From: CAZUXY01 sp964624235
GTDB taxonomy: Bacteria > Spirochaetota > UBA4802 > UBA5368
Length of the DNA: 64,000 nt
Direction of reading: 5' to 3'
Assembly: GCA_964624235.1 (NCBI GenBank)
Contig: CAZUXY010000002.1
Location: forward strand, 55,175 to 119,174
A program made the position numbers and the translations under genes. The notes beneath the pieces were generated by a model. The model was given only the letters and a program-made list of their open reading frames with translations, did not search any database and was not told the origin of the DNA. Positions 25,705 through 34,602 of this stretch are shown here, piece by piece. Position 1 is the stretch's first letter; every line of letters begins with the position of its first letter.

Positions 25705-27312
25705 TCAGAATGTGCCTGATGCGGATAGGTCAAGGGTGCTGTGCTGAGAGTTGTTTTTTTCGAACTGGTGCAGGTATCGAACTCCCAGGGTAATATCGTT
25801 CCAGTGCAGATGTGCTTTACACACCAGGATATCAGAAGATTCGCGAATGAAAATTCCCGGTATGCTGGAACCCTCCATAGGCGCAAGCACTGCGTACATC
25901 GACCCCTTTTTTTCCATGAAAAAACGGGCATAGTGAAACATGACTGATCTGCCGGGTTTGCCTTTAAGCAGCACACCGGAAGAAAACATGAACGCATCAG
26001 GTCCGTTTCGTTCCCACTGGTATGTTGAAGCCGCCTGCAGATAGAGTTGGTTTGTTACCGCCATGAACCGAAGGTTCTGATGCAACTGGCGACTGAGCTC
26101 AGTGGTTCCTCCCGATTCTTTTTTTAGTGTTCTAAAAGAAATACGCGCGGTTTCAATGCGTTTAAAATTTAAATTCAGAGCAACACCTTCCCTTACCGTA
26201 CGAGGCAGTTCCCTGTCAGACGATGAGGGATAGAGCCTTTTTTCAACGGCCAGGTAAGCCTCAGCCGATAGAAAAGGCAGCACGCGACAACCCGTTTCCA
26301 TAAATACGGCGCTCTCGGGATAACGGTCGCCTATAGTATTATTGTAGGGGGCATTGTAAGAAGACTCTGTTTTTTTCCGAACCAGGGAAAGCTTGAAACG
26401 TTGATGGTTGAATCGAAAACCGTACAGCGCTCCAACCCCCCTGCTGACAGCCGTAGCCCCCCGGACAGTATGTCTGTGCGTGCTTGTAATGACCGATTCA
26501 ACGAAGGCGCTGAAATAACGGTCGGTATAGCAGACAATCATACCCGCCCCTCCTGCAGCTGAAACCGCCCCCCGCACGGTATCTTCTTCACCGTCCCAGA
26601 GGACTTCAGAACCTGCCGGTGTGCTGACCCATGTGGAAATGCAGTACACCTGCATCAGCAGCATTTCCCCCACGGAAATCGAAATCATCAGACCGGTATT
26701 ATTAATGAGTACTGGTTCTGTGTGGGAAATATCCGGTATATATGCCCTTTCTATGGTGCCGATTGACGACGATACGCTTCCGCTGAAGTACCCCTCTTCG
26801 TTGATAAAACGCCGGTTGACCGAATAATACGCATTTATCGTAAGGTCCATATTGTCCAGGCCGATGTTACAGACCGCGGCCGCGCCGTGGAATGCATACG
26901 CCGGATTCCCGCTGTTTACCGGAGTATATATTCTGTTCTGCATGGAGGAGAAGCGGTAATCGAAACGGTCTGGATTGTAAGCCATGTATCTGCCTATCAG
27001 CAGTCCCATGCCGTAATTGACCTGAAAGTGTCCAAGAATCAGGGAAATGGCCGGGGATATGTCCATAAGCATGAGGTTCCAGGTCCAACTGCGCGATTCG
27101 TTGCTGGATCTGCATACCATGGCGATGTTCAGCATACTGCGGGGACTGAAGATCATGGAGTTTTTTATACGGTAAAATGACTGCGTGGATTCCTCATAGT
27201 CCACCGCATCATAACGGTATTCGGAACGGACGAATATCTGCGGATTTCCGTATGCCGGGTAGTGACACATCGTCGCCGCGTATAGAAGTATTACCGCAAG
27301 ACGTCGTTGCAT
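25705..27312 (-). CDS. Large outer-membrane barrel-like protein, last gene of LTD/HhH operon
   Basis: 535 residues with a signal peptide (cleavage near YG-NPQIF) and dense alternating strands throughout, ending in Phe as outer-membrane proteins do. The stretch LGHFQVNYGMGLLIG resembles the conserved plug-like motif in the large barrels that follow helix-hairpin-helix domains in Bacteroidota proteins of unknown function; this is my recollection of that family. Its first 22 bases overlap the HhH gene, so translation is coupled. I infer an outer-membrane channel or platform working with the two upstream gene products; direct evidence is lacking. Confidence 0.72.
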   Translation of the reverse strand: MQRRLAVILLYAATMCHYPAYGNPQIFVRSEYRYDAVDYEESTQSFYRIKNSMIFSPRSMLNIAMVCRSSNESRSWTWNLMLMDISPAISLILGHFQVNYGMGLLIGRYMAYNPDRFDYRFSSMQNRIYTPVNSGNPAYAFHGAAAVCNIGLDNMDLTINAYYSVNRRFINEEGYFSGSVSSSIGTIERAYIPDISHTEPVLINNTGLMISISVGEMLLMQVYCISTWVSTPAGSEVLWDGEEDTVRGAVSAAGGAGMIVCYTDRYFSAFVESVITSTHRHTVRGATAVSRGVGALYGFRFNHQRFKLSLVRKKTESSYNAPYNNTIGDRYPESAVFMETGCRVLPFLSAEAYLAVEKRLYPSSSDRELPRTVREGVALNLNFKRIETARISFRTLKKESGGTTELSRQLHQNLRFMAVTNQLYLQAASTYQWERNGPDAFMFSSGVLLKGKPGRSVMFHYARFFMEKKGSMYAVLAPMEGSSIPGIFIRESSDILVCKAHLHWNDITLGVRYLHQFEKNNSQHSTLDLSASGTF

Positions 27313-28616
27313 GTTCTGACGATTGTTTCTTTAATATGGGATGGTATCCCTTCCATGGAACCGACCAGCACCTTTAACTCTTTAAGACCGTGTTTTGCGG
27401 CAAGATCGCATATCCGTATTGCGGTACCTGAAGGCACTCCGGCATCGAGCAGCTTCTGAAACAGTTCTTTTCTTTTTGCCGTTCCATAACCGCCTCCCGG
27501 TTTTCTTTCACGGCCATGCTTCATTATTGCTTTTCCGGGATGAGGTTTGGTATCGGGAGCCAGTCCGCAAAGGTAATTCTGCAGTATCATGACCTCCTTT
27601 TCCGAAAGACCGACCTGGTACAGTGATTTCAGGGTGATGGGGCCGACCAGCTCACGATAGCGTACCAAACGAACGGCGATCTCTTCGGTGACCACCGGCA
27701 GGGAACGGAGTTCATCCAGGGAACAGCGGTTGATATCAACAGGCTTATCGGGGGGGTCGTAATGCGGTTCCCTGCGGCCGACAGAAGGAAATTTTACGGG
27801 TACTGCTTTCAAAGGAGTACCTGATATCGTTATCCCTATGGAATGTGTGGTGCCGAGCATGCTGTGGTATTCCATTCCGTAAGAGATTCGAAACCGCCGG
27901 TAGAGTATGATAATCGACATTGAACACGCCGCCGTCTCCCTCGCATACCCGGCGTTTACTATAATGAAGGAAAGCAGGTTTACCGACGCCGAGATACTGT
28001 TCCGGTATCCATAATAGGTTCTGCCGATGTTCCAGATGCAGTGTACTCCCTCAACGGGAGTAACCTGTATTGCACCGCACCATGAAGGATAAAGGAGATC
28101 CTTCCTGCCGGGATCGGCCAGTGAGCGGATATTGTCCTGTATGAAACTGAATTGAAGGAAATCGAAAGGGGTAAACAGTACGGCGGAGTACAGGTCTGAC
28201 ATATAACTGTTTACGGATACTGCATCAGTGCGTATGCGCAGATGGTATAGTGCTGATCCCAATCCGGCGGCAAGATATGGAAGCACACGATAACCGACGG
28301 CGGCTTCCCAGGTCTGTTCGCGGTACTCGGTGATTCCGAAAGAGTTCCATGATACACCGATGCCCTTTTTCCCGTCAGAGTACCCTCCCGCAACGGTCCC
28401 GGCATTGATTTCATCGAGTGTATAGGGTTTGCTGTATGAGGTACTGAGATAATATGTTTGCAGCAGCGGGATGAATGATGGGTTTAAGTGGTTCCCCAGG
28501 GGGGAGGGATCTCCAATGGCGCAGCGGTAATGGAACAGGTAACCCGGTGATGTTTCACGGTACTCAAAAGCCTGCAGGCTCAGATGAGGTATGATCATGA
28601 GCAGAAGTAGCTTCAT
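27291..28616 (-). CDS. Exported protein with barrel-like N-domain and ComEA-type helix-hairpin-helix
   Basis: 441 residues. A short signal peptide (MKLLLLMIIPHLSLQA) is followed by about 250 residues of alternating strands typical of an outer-membrane barrel. From about residue 290 comes a helix-hairpin-helix pair of ComEA type (VDINRCSLDELRSLPVV, then a VGLSEKEVMIL helix). A basic C-terminal segment (KHGRERKPGGGYGTAKRKE) and a final helical region follow. HhH modules bind DNA backbone without sequence preference, and in ComEA this occurs in the periplasm. It overlaps the LTD gene by four bases (ATGA) and the large barrel gene by 22. Confidence 0.75.
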   Translation of the reverse strand: MKLLLLMIIPHLSLQAFEYRETSPGYLFHYRCAIGDPSPLGNHLNPSFIPLLQTYYLSTSYSKPYTLDEINAGTVAGGYSDGKKGIGVSWNSFGITEYREQTWEAAVGYRVLPYLAAGLGSALYHLRIRTDAVSVNSYMSDLYSAVLFTPFDFLQFSFIQDNIRSLADPGRKDLLYPSWCGAIQVTPVEGVHCIWNIGRTYYGYRNSISASVNLLSFIIVNAGYARETAACSMSIIILYRRFRISYGMEYHSMLGTTHSIGITISGTPLKAVPVKFPSVGRREPHYDPPDKPVDINRCSLDELRSLPVVTEEIAVRLVRYRELVGPITLKSLYQVGLSEKEVMILQNYLCGLAPDTKPHPGKAIMKHGRERKPGGGYGTAKRKELFQKLLDAGVPSGTAIRICDLAAKHGLKELKVLVGSMEGIPSHIKETIVRTCNDVLR

Positions 28617-29638
28617 CGGCCGTAACGGCTCACAATGATATACACGACCGACGTTTCCTGTTTTTTGAGTTTTGTACTGGTTCCTTCAATACGGCCTATA
28701 TAGAATCCGCTTGAAGCCCTGCGGCCGCGGCCCCGAAAATCCCAGGGAATTGAAAACTCTCCGGGGAACACATCGCGATAAAGCGGTGACTCAAAGATGC
28801 ACAGACCCACCGAGGTGAATATCTTGAAACGGATATTGCAGGGGTTGTATACAAAAAGATCAATCTTGCCGGTACCCAGTGTGGGATGTGAAGGAACAAA
28901 TGTGATCTTTTTCTTTCTGGATGAGAAAAGACGGGTATTCCCTCCGGTATTGATGGGTCCTATATTGTCTCGTCCCGGCGTCTGGAATGTGGTGACCGTG
29001 AAGTCGTCGGGACCGTTGGTGTCGTTTGTTCGGGTCCGAATTATACTCATATGGGACGCCAGGCCGTCATTGTCTATGGGCACCAAGCATAGCTGAAGGT
29101 TCGGCTCGCCGCAGACTGTCCATTGGCCCGCTCCCTGTGCGTCCAGTATATACGACATGATGGTTTCGTTAAGGCTCCCGTCCCTGTTGGAATACGCGCA
29201 AAAGTCGATAATGCCGCCGTTGCCGGGATCATCATCAATGTCTATGGCGACAATCCCGTCACTGTTCCAGAGACTGCCCGAATAGTTATTACAATAAAGG
29301 TCTATGTATCCGTTGTGATTGGTGTCCCCGGTAAGATCAGTTTCGTCTGTAATGGGAGACGTAAGGTGCACCACCGCATAACGGTCGTCATAAGGGGTTT
29401 CGGGCCTGTCCCTGGAGCAGAGTGTGACCGGTTCGACAGCCAGAGGTTCATTGGTGCCGTAGTACATGGTGACATAAAGACCTGATATGTCCATGCTGAC
29501 GTCTTCGGTGTCGTATAGAAACAGCTCCACCCAGTCGTCACCGGCGGTTCCGCAGGCGATTTCGTTGATCATGAGTGCTGAAGTGGCCTGCACCGGGATC
29601 AAGACCAATAAGAGTAACAGCAGGTATGGTTTCATCAT
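28613..29638 (-). CDS. Exported lamin-tail-domain protein with FlgD-like C-terminus
   Basis: 341 residues with a signal peptide (MMKPYLLLLLLVLIPVQATSA). The mature N-terminus LMINEIACGTAGDDWVEL matches the start of lamin-tail domains (LTD), followed by Asp-rich loops (DTNHNGYIDL) that may bind calcium. The last about 85 residues resemble a FlgD/sorting-type immunoglobulin domain ending in SGFYIGRIEG. Bacterial LTDs commonly accompany secreted nucleases and DNA-handling proteins. It is the first gene of the three-gene minus-strand operon, with GGGGAGA before its ATG. Confidence 0.75.
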   Translation of the reverse strand: MMKPYLLLLLLVLIPVQATSALMINEIACGTAGDDWVELFLYDTEDVSMDISGLYVTMYYGTNEPLAVEPVTLCSRDRPETPYDDRYAVVHLTSPITDETDLTGDTNHNGYIDLYCNNYSGSLWNSDGIVAIDIDDDPGNGGIIDFCAYSNRDGSLNETIMSYILDAQGAGQWTVCGEPNLQLCLVPIDNDGLASHMSIIRTRTNDTNGPDDFTVTTFQTPGRDNIGPINTGGNTRLFSSRKKKITFVPSHPTLGTGKIDLFVYNPCNIRFKIFTSVGLCIFESPLYRDVFPGEFSIPWDFRGRGRRASSGFYIGRIEGTSTKLKKQETSVVYIIVSRYGR

Positions 29639-29820
29639 GTCTCCCCGGAAGATATACGGGGAAGAGGTCTGAAATGTTAATTTTTTTAACTAAGGATTTA
29701 TTGAGGTGCACAGTGTCCAAGGTATATATCGGCAGTGAAAGAGGGAGTGTGTGTGCGGCGACGGCTATTTTCGAAAATTATTTCTTGACCGGTACCCGGA
29801 AAAAAGGAAAGGTATCGAGC

Positions 29821-30459
29821 ATGGTCCACCTTGATAATCCCTACCCGGCGCTCAGACCGCGGCCGGCAGCCTTTATTCCGCTTGTATTGCTGTACATTGC
29901 CGGATATCTCTGTTTTTCCTTTCATGCTTTTTCCTTTATTTATCAATACACGCTGACAATTGTATTCCTGGTTTTTTCCGCGTCGTTTTTCGACCGTGAA
30001 TTATTGAGCAGGGCCAGGCTTTTCTCCCTGCCCGGGAAAAGAAATCCGCACTTGGTGTTCATTCTGCTTCTTGCGGCGCTGGTTGTGTTTCTTTACGCGG
30101 AAGGAAAGCTGCTTTCACGGAATTTGCTGGTTCGTGATTTCTATCTGAGAGGAACACAGGGGCTGCGTACGGAGCATATTATAGTACTGCTGTTCATCGC
30201 CGTGCCTTTCGAAGAGATTTTTTTCAAGGCGTATGCCCAGAGGAATCTCATGAACCTGCTTGGGCGTATACCCGGATGGGTATTGTGCGCTTTTGCATGC
30301 GGCCTCTTTTTTCTGCTTTCCGGCAACCGCAACCTTGCGCTCAAGATGACACTGACTGCTCTGTGTGTCGGTTATATCTACCATAAAACTGATTCCATTC
30401 CTCAGGTGGTTACGGCACGTGTTCTGCTCACAGGCCTGGCACTGTTGCTCCCACTGTGA
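29821..30459 (+). CDS. CPBP (CAAX/bacteriocin-processing) family membrane protein, degenerate
   Basis: 212 residues from ATG 29821 (GGAAAGG box upstream); longer in-frame starts lack support. There are about six membrane helices. The first CPBP motif reads EEIFFKAYAQR, keeping the double Glu but with Lys in place of the usual Arg. The later FxxxH and HxxxB motifs have no histidine (ACGLFFLLSG; VVTARVL). Family knowledge places the metal site on the Glu pair and these histidines, so it may be proteolytically inactive. It is divergent from the LTD/HhH operon. Confidence 0.7.
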   Translation: MVHLDNPYPALRPRPAAFIPLVLLYIAGYLCFSFHAFSFIYQYTLTIVFLVFSASFFDRELLSRARLFSLPGKRNPHLVFILLLAALVVFLYAEGKLLSRNLLVRDFYLRGTQGLRTEHIIVLLFIAVPFEEIFFKAYAQRNLMNLLGRIPGWVLCAFACGLFFLLSGNRNLALKMTLTALCVGYIYHKTDSIPQVVTARVLLTGLALLLPL

Positions 30460-30763
30460 CCGTTTCTTTATCTGTGGTGCGTTCGGTTGTACCCAGCTTT
30501 TATCTCCTTATAATCCACAATGTGTTAATTGCTTTATTCTGCGCAGTGTGTTTCACGATTTCACACGGATAAAAAATGAAAAGCTGCCGATGCGCCTGGT
30601 TGTCATAACGTTGTTCTTCAGTGCGTGGTAATAAAATGAAAAAAAGTCTCGACAGATAAGGCTATATTTACTATTAGCCATTTATGTCGGATTTTATGAA
30701 ACAGAAGGTAGCGGGCGGGAAAAGAAAGAGATACTGAACTAAATAATACCGGCGGAATACACT
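30460..30763. other. Short gap without gene
   Basis: About 300 bases after the CPBP gene. I see no RNA gene, terminator or convincing promoter. A palindrome-like ATTTACTATTAGCCATTTA region is AT-rich only. Confidence 0.4.
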
Positions 30764-31876
30764 ATGGAAATGAAAAGGAATCCGATCACTCCCGACGCGT
30801 TAACGGCCTTCGCCGCCGCTTCATATATTCCTTTCAAATCAGGTGCCTCAAAAGCGGATGTGGTCAGATCGATTGCGGAAAAAATATCTGCGGAACTCGG
30901 AAAACAACTGCATCCCGCCCTGCTCTCCCGTCCTGACGATGTGTCCGTGAAGTTCATTGAGCTGCTGGACCAGATAGTATTTGAGATGGAAAGCGCGCAT
31001 AACGGTAACGGCAACAAAACCGAAGATTATATAATTGACGATCTCTACGGGCGTGCTGAAGTTTTCCTGGAGTATTATAATGACGTAGAAAAATATAAAA
31101 AAGGACTCGCCAGCCGCATTCTCACCCTGGACGATACGGTCATTATCGGCCACAACCGCATGAATGAATATATACCGGTGCTGATGTCGGAATTCAACGA
31201 CCAGCCCCATCTCCGCTTCGCAATACTTCAATCCCTGTCGCTGTTCGACGATGAATCTTTGATCAATTTCTTTTATGAAATAGCCAATAATGGTCATGAA
31301 ATAGAATTGAAAATTGTAGCTCTCCTGGGACTGAAGAACAACCGGAACAGGTTTTATAACTGGCACCGGCTGAACGGGCAGGAAGATCTAAAATACAAGT
31401 CCCTTATATCCTATGTGACCGAAAATGGGAATTCCGGCCGTATCCACGTCTCAAATCCCTATGTTCTTTTTTACCGACTCCTCATACTGGACCATACCCT
31501 GAAAGGCGAGATGAATGAAGCGCACTGCAGGGATTTGCTCGATATCCTTAATGATGTTGCGGATGCGGACCTGGAATCAACCGCGTTGAAAAATGTGATG
31601 GAAGAGGTTTTTTCCAGTATACTCAGCAAGGTCAACAGTGAGGCCATGCAGCAGTTCCTGGAATGCGGGGATAACCTTGCCGCTTTCCTGAATTCCCTCG
31701 AGTTTCTTCCTCCGGAGATTTTTGAAAAGGCCGTGGTAATGATCGGTTCAATGAATGATCATCTAATTTTGGAGATTGAGAAGCTGTCGGCGAAGGGATT
31801 AATCAGCATCAGCGACCGGAATCTGAAGTTCTCGGCATATCTCTTCCCCCACGAACCGGGGAATATCGAATTTTAG
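30764..31876 (+). CDS. Unknown helical protein
   Basis: 370 residues, soluble, acidic and mostly helical, with no signal peptide. The middle part (about 125-235) contains helix pairs (RMNEYIPVLMSEF, LRFAILQSLSLFDDESLINFF, EIELKIVALLGLKNN) that look like HEAT-type repeats by eye; another HEAT-repeat gene lies at 41.8 kb. No catalytic motif is seen. It sits alone between the CPBP gene and thiolase, in the same direction as both. The function is unknown. Confidence 0.75.
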   Translation: MEMKRNPITPDALTAFAAASYIPFKSGASKADVVRSIAEKISAELGKQLHPALLSRPDDVSVKFIELLDQIVFEMESAHNGNGNKTEDYIIDDLYGRAEVFLEYYNDVEKYKKGLASRILTLDDTVIIGHNRMNEYIPVLMSEFNDQPHLRFAILQSLSLFDDESLINFFYEIANNGHEIELKIVALLGLKNNRNRFYNWHRLNGQEDLKYKSLISYVTENGNSGRIHVSNPYVLFYRLLILDHTLKGEMNEAHCRDLLDILNDVADADLESTALKNVMEEVFSSILSKVNSEAMQQFLECGDNLAAFLNSLEFLPPEIFEKAVVMIGSMNDHLILEIEKLSAKGLISISDRNLKFSAYLFPHEPGNIEF

Positions 31877-32009
31877 GTTTGCCAGGGCACTTTGTTGATC
31901 TTCAATTCTTGCCTCAATCCATTGTGTCGGCACAACGGCAACATGGGTTCAATACTGTAAAAGCTTTTAAAAACATAGATACTGGACATAACGAGAGGAG
32001 GTGCGTCAT

Positions 32010-33188
32010 ATGCGGGAAGTGGTGATTGCTTCGATCGTTCGTACGCCGGTTGGGACCTTCGGGGGCACGATTAAAGATGTGAACGTTGTCGATCTGGGAA
32101 TAATCGTTGTCAGGGAGGCGATGAAGAGGGCAGGCATTGAACCTGGTATGGTGGAAAATGTACTGATGGGTAACGTGCTTCAGTCGGGTCAGGGACAGAA
32201 CACCGCACGGCAGGTGTTGATTTATTCAGGAATACCCCAGGAAATCCCGGCGATGACGGTAAACAAGGTATGTGCATCCGGACTGCGCGCGGTTTCCCTG
32301 GCGGCCCAGATAATAAAGGCGGGTGACGCCGATATCATCGTAGCCGGCGGGATGGAAAATATGAGTGCGGCGCCCTTTGCTCTTATGAATGCGCGGTGGG
32401 GGTACCGCATGGGTGACGCGAAAATAGTCGACCTGATGATCAAAGACGGTTTATGGGAACATTTCAATAAGTATCATATGGGTATTACAGCGGAGAACGT
32501 GGCGGAAAGATGGAAGCTGACGCGACAGGAACTTGATGAATTCTCCATGGCGAGCCAGCAGAAGGCGGAAAGGGCAATAAAGGAAGGGAGGTTCAAGGAT
32601 GAAATCGTACCGGTAGAAGTAAAGGGTAAAAAAGGAGATACTGTGCTGTTCGATACCGATGAACACCCCCGGTTCGGTACCACGATGGAGATACTCTCCC
32701 GCATAAAACCGGCTTTTAAGAATGACGGGCTGGTCACTGCCGGAAACGCATCGGGGATCAATGACGGGGCCGCGGCGGCGGTGGTGATGTCTAAGGATAA
32801 GGCAAAGGCGCTCGGGATTACTCCCCTGGCAAAAATTGTCTCTTATGCCTCGGCAGGAGTTGAGCCCGCGATCATGGGAACCGGTCCCATACCCGCCAGC
32901 AGAAAAGCGCTTGAAAAGGCGGGGTGGAAACCCGGTGATCTGGACCTTATCGAAGCGAATGAAGCTTTCGCCTCACAGGCCATAGTGGTGAACCGTGAAC
33001 TGGGCTGGGACACCGCGAAGGTGAACGTAAACGGTGGCGCGATAGCCCTGGGGCATCCTATAGGGGCCTCGGGCGCTCGTATCCTTACGACGCTGATATA
33101 TGAAATGAAAAAGCGAAAAGCGAAAAAAGGCATAGCGACCCTCTGTATCGGCGGCGGTCAGGGGGCGGCGATTACCGTTGAAATGTAA
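32010..33188 (+). CDS. Acetyl-CoA C-acetyltransferase (thiolase)
   Basis: A 392-residue biosynthetic-type thiolase. The nucleophile Cys88 is in NKVCASGLRAV, the active-site His348 in ALGHPIGASG, and the second Cys (about 379) in CIGGGQG. It catalyses reversible condensation of two acetyl-CoA to acetoacetyl-CoA (or cleavage of 3-ketoacyl-CoA), and the length is standard. The ATG at 32010 follows GAGGAGG; a GTG nine bases earlier overlaps that box. A terminator follows, so it is probably monocistronic. No 3-hydroxybutyryl-CoA dehydrogenase or HMG-CoA synthase gene is adjacent, so the pathway is undetermined. Confidence 0.95.
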   Translation: MREVVIASIVRTPVGTFGGTIKDVNVVDLGIIVVREAMKRAGIEPGMVENVLMGNVLQSGQGQNTARQVLIYSGIPQEIPAMTVNKVCASGLRAVSLAAQIIKAGDADIIVAGGMENMSAAPFALMNARWGYRMGDAKIVDLMIKDGLWEHFNKYHMGITAENVAERWKLTRQELDEFSMASQQKAERAIKEGRFKDEIVPVEVKGKKGDTVLFDTDEHPRFGTTMEILSRIKPAFKNDGLVTAGNASGINDGAAAAVVMSKDKAKALGITPLAKIVSYASAGVEPAIMGTGPIPASRKALEKAGWKPGDLDLIEANEAFASQAIVVNRELGWDTAKVNVNGGAIALGHPIGASGARILTTLIYEMKKRKAKKGIATLCIGGGQGAAITVEM

Positions 33189-33216
33189 TACTGTATAACT
33201 AAGAACTTAATGAAAG

Positions 33217-33242
33217 GACCCCGCCTGACCGGGGTCTTTTTG
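33217..33242 (+). terminator. Rho-independent terminator after thiolase
   Basis: GACCCCG, loop CCTGAC, CGGGGTC and a run of five T lie 28 bases after the thiolase stop codon. Confidence 0.88.
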
Positions 33243-33288
33243 CATTTCTGTTGATTTTGCATGCATTATACGGAAATTCTTCTTGATC

Positions 33289-34527
33289 ATGCTTTTCAGA
33301 GACCTCAATAATAGCTACTGTCATTGGAATGCCATACTTCGAAGAAATCGGGTGAAGCCATTGTCGTATTTAATTAAAACAGTATACCTGGTTATAATTA
33401 CCATCACCGTCTGGCCGGCGTTATTGAACTCCAGAGGTTATGCCCAGAAACGAGTGAATGGAATAAAAGACCAGATGCGGGAAGAAACATCCCTCAAAAG
33501 AGAAAATTCTGCGTTAAAAGAAGGCAAAGCGGTTGATGATACCGAAAAGAAAAAGACCGTTACTGTGAAAAATCCCGCGGTTATAGAAAAAGACAAAGCC
33601 ATGTTGGCAAAATATATGCGGGAATCCGAGATGGCCAGGATCAGAAAGCATTATCTGCATAACCGTCTGGGTGAACTTGAAAAAAGTCTGAAAATCTATG
33701 GCGGAAAATACAAGGTAGAAAAAGACAGGGATTATCATTTCTATATGGGATTTTATCATGAAACCAGGGGAGATTACCGCAAAGCGGTAGAGAGCTATCT
33801 GCATGCGATCGATATCTCAGGTGATTATACCCGGGCCCGAAACAGCCTGGGCAATCTCTACTGTCGTCTCCACAAATACCACTTTGCCCTCCCACATTTT
33901 CGGAAGGCCATGGAGATCAATCCCTACAATCCTTTTATCCATTTCAACATGGGCAGCCTTTATCTGGAGATAGGGGATCTCGACAACGCCCTGATACATC
34001 TGGAACAAGCGGTGTCGTACAAACAAAATTTCGGCAGCGCTTATCACAAGCTCGGGATACTGATGTTTCATAAAAAGCAATACATGCGGTCGATCGACTA
34101 TTTAAACAGGGCGGTTTCATTCAACAGTGAGTCTCACAGCACCCATTATTATATGGGACTTTCATACTATTTCCTTGAGAGGGGAAGTCTGGCCATCGCA
34201 AGCATGAAAAAGGCCCTGCAGATGAAACCCGATTTCTTCGAGGCCGCCCTCGAGCTGGGCAAGATACATCATTCTTACGGTGAATTCTCTTATGCCCTCG
34301 ATTATTACAATCGGGCGAGTTCAATAAATCCCGATTTCAAGGATTTACGGTTGAGGATGGTGGAGTGCCACCGGGAATTGAAACAGTACCAGGACGCGAT
34401 CAAGATAATCAGGAATATGCTCGCGAAGGACCCGGAAAACGAGGTGCTGCAGCGTTATTTGAAAAACCTGCAGGAAAGAAAACTGATAGAGAACCTGGAA
34501 ATCCCCCATGATTACTACGGTTACTAG
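33289..34527 (+). CDS. Exported tetratricopeptide-repeat protein
   Basis: About 412 residues. A signal or anchor segment (YLVIITITVWPALL) is followed by a charged linker and then at least seven TPR units from about residue 150 to 390. The typical unit pattern is visible in FHFNMGSLYLEIGDLDNALIHL, LGILMFHKKQYMRSIDYLNR and ALDYYNRASSINPDF (parts of successive repeats). TPRs mount protein partners; here probably in the periplasm. The start is uncertain: ATG 33289, an upstream TTG (33283) and a GTG at 33352 that would give a tighter signal peptide are all in frame with weak ribosome-binding sites. Confidence 0.75.
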   Translation: MLFRDLNNSYCHWNAILRRNRVKPLSYLIKTVYLVIITITVWPALLNSRGYAQKRVNGIKDQMREETSLKRENSALKEGKAVDDTEKKKTVTVKNPAVIEKDKAMLAKYMRESEMARIRKHYLHNRLGELEKSLKIYGGKYKVEKDRDYHFYMGFYHETRGDYRKAVESYLHAIDISGDYTRARNSLGNLYCRLHKYHFALPHFRKAMEINPYNPFIHFNMGSLYLEIGDLDNALIHLEQAVSYKQNFGSAYHKLGILMFHKKQYMRSIDYLNRAVSFNSESHSTHYYMGLSYYFLERGSLAIASMKKALQMKPDFFEAALELGKIHHSYGEFSYALDYYNRASSINPDFKDLRLRMVECHRELKQYQDAIKIIRNMLAKDPENEVLQRYLKNLQERKLIENLEIPHDYYGY

Positions 34528-34602
34528 CAGTGCTGATTGTTTCCGGCATGATGATGTGACCGGACTGATACAACATACACAAGGAGGACATGGCAGAACG
34601 GT

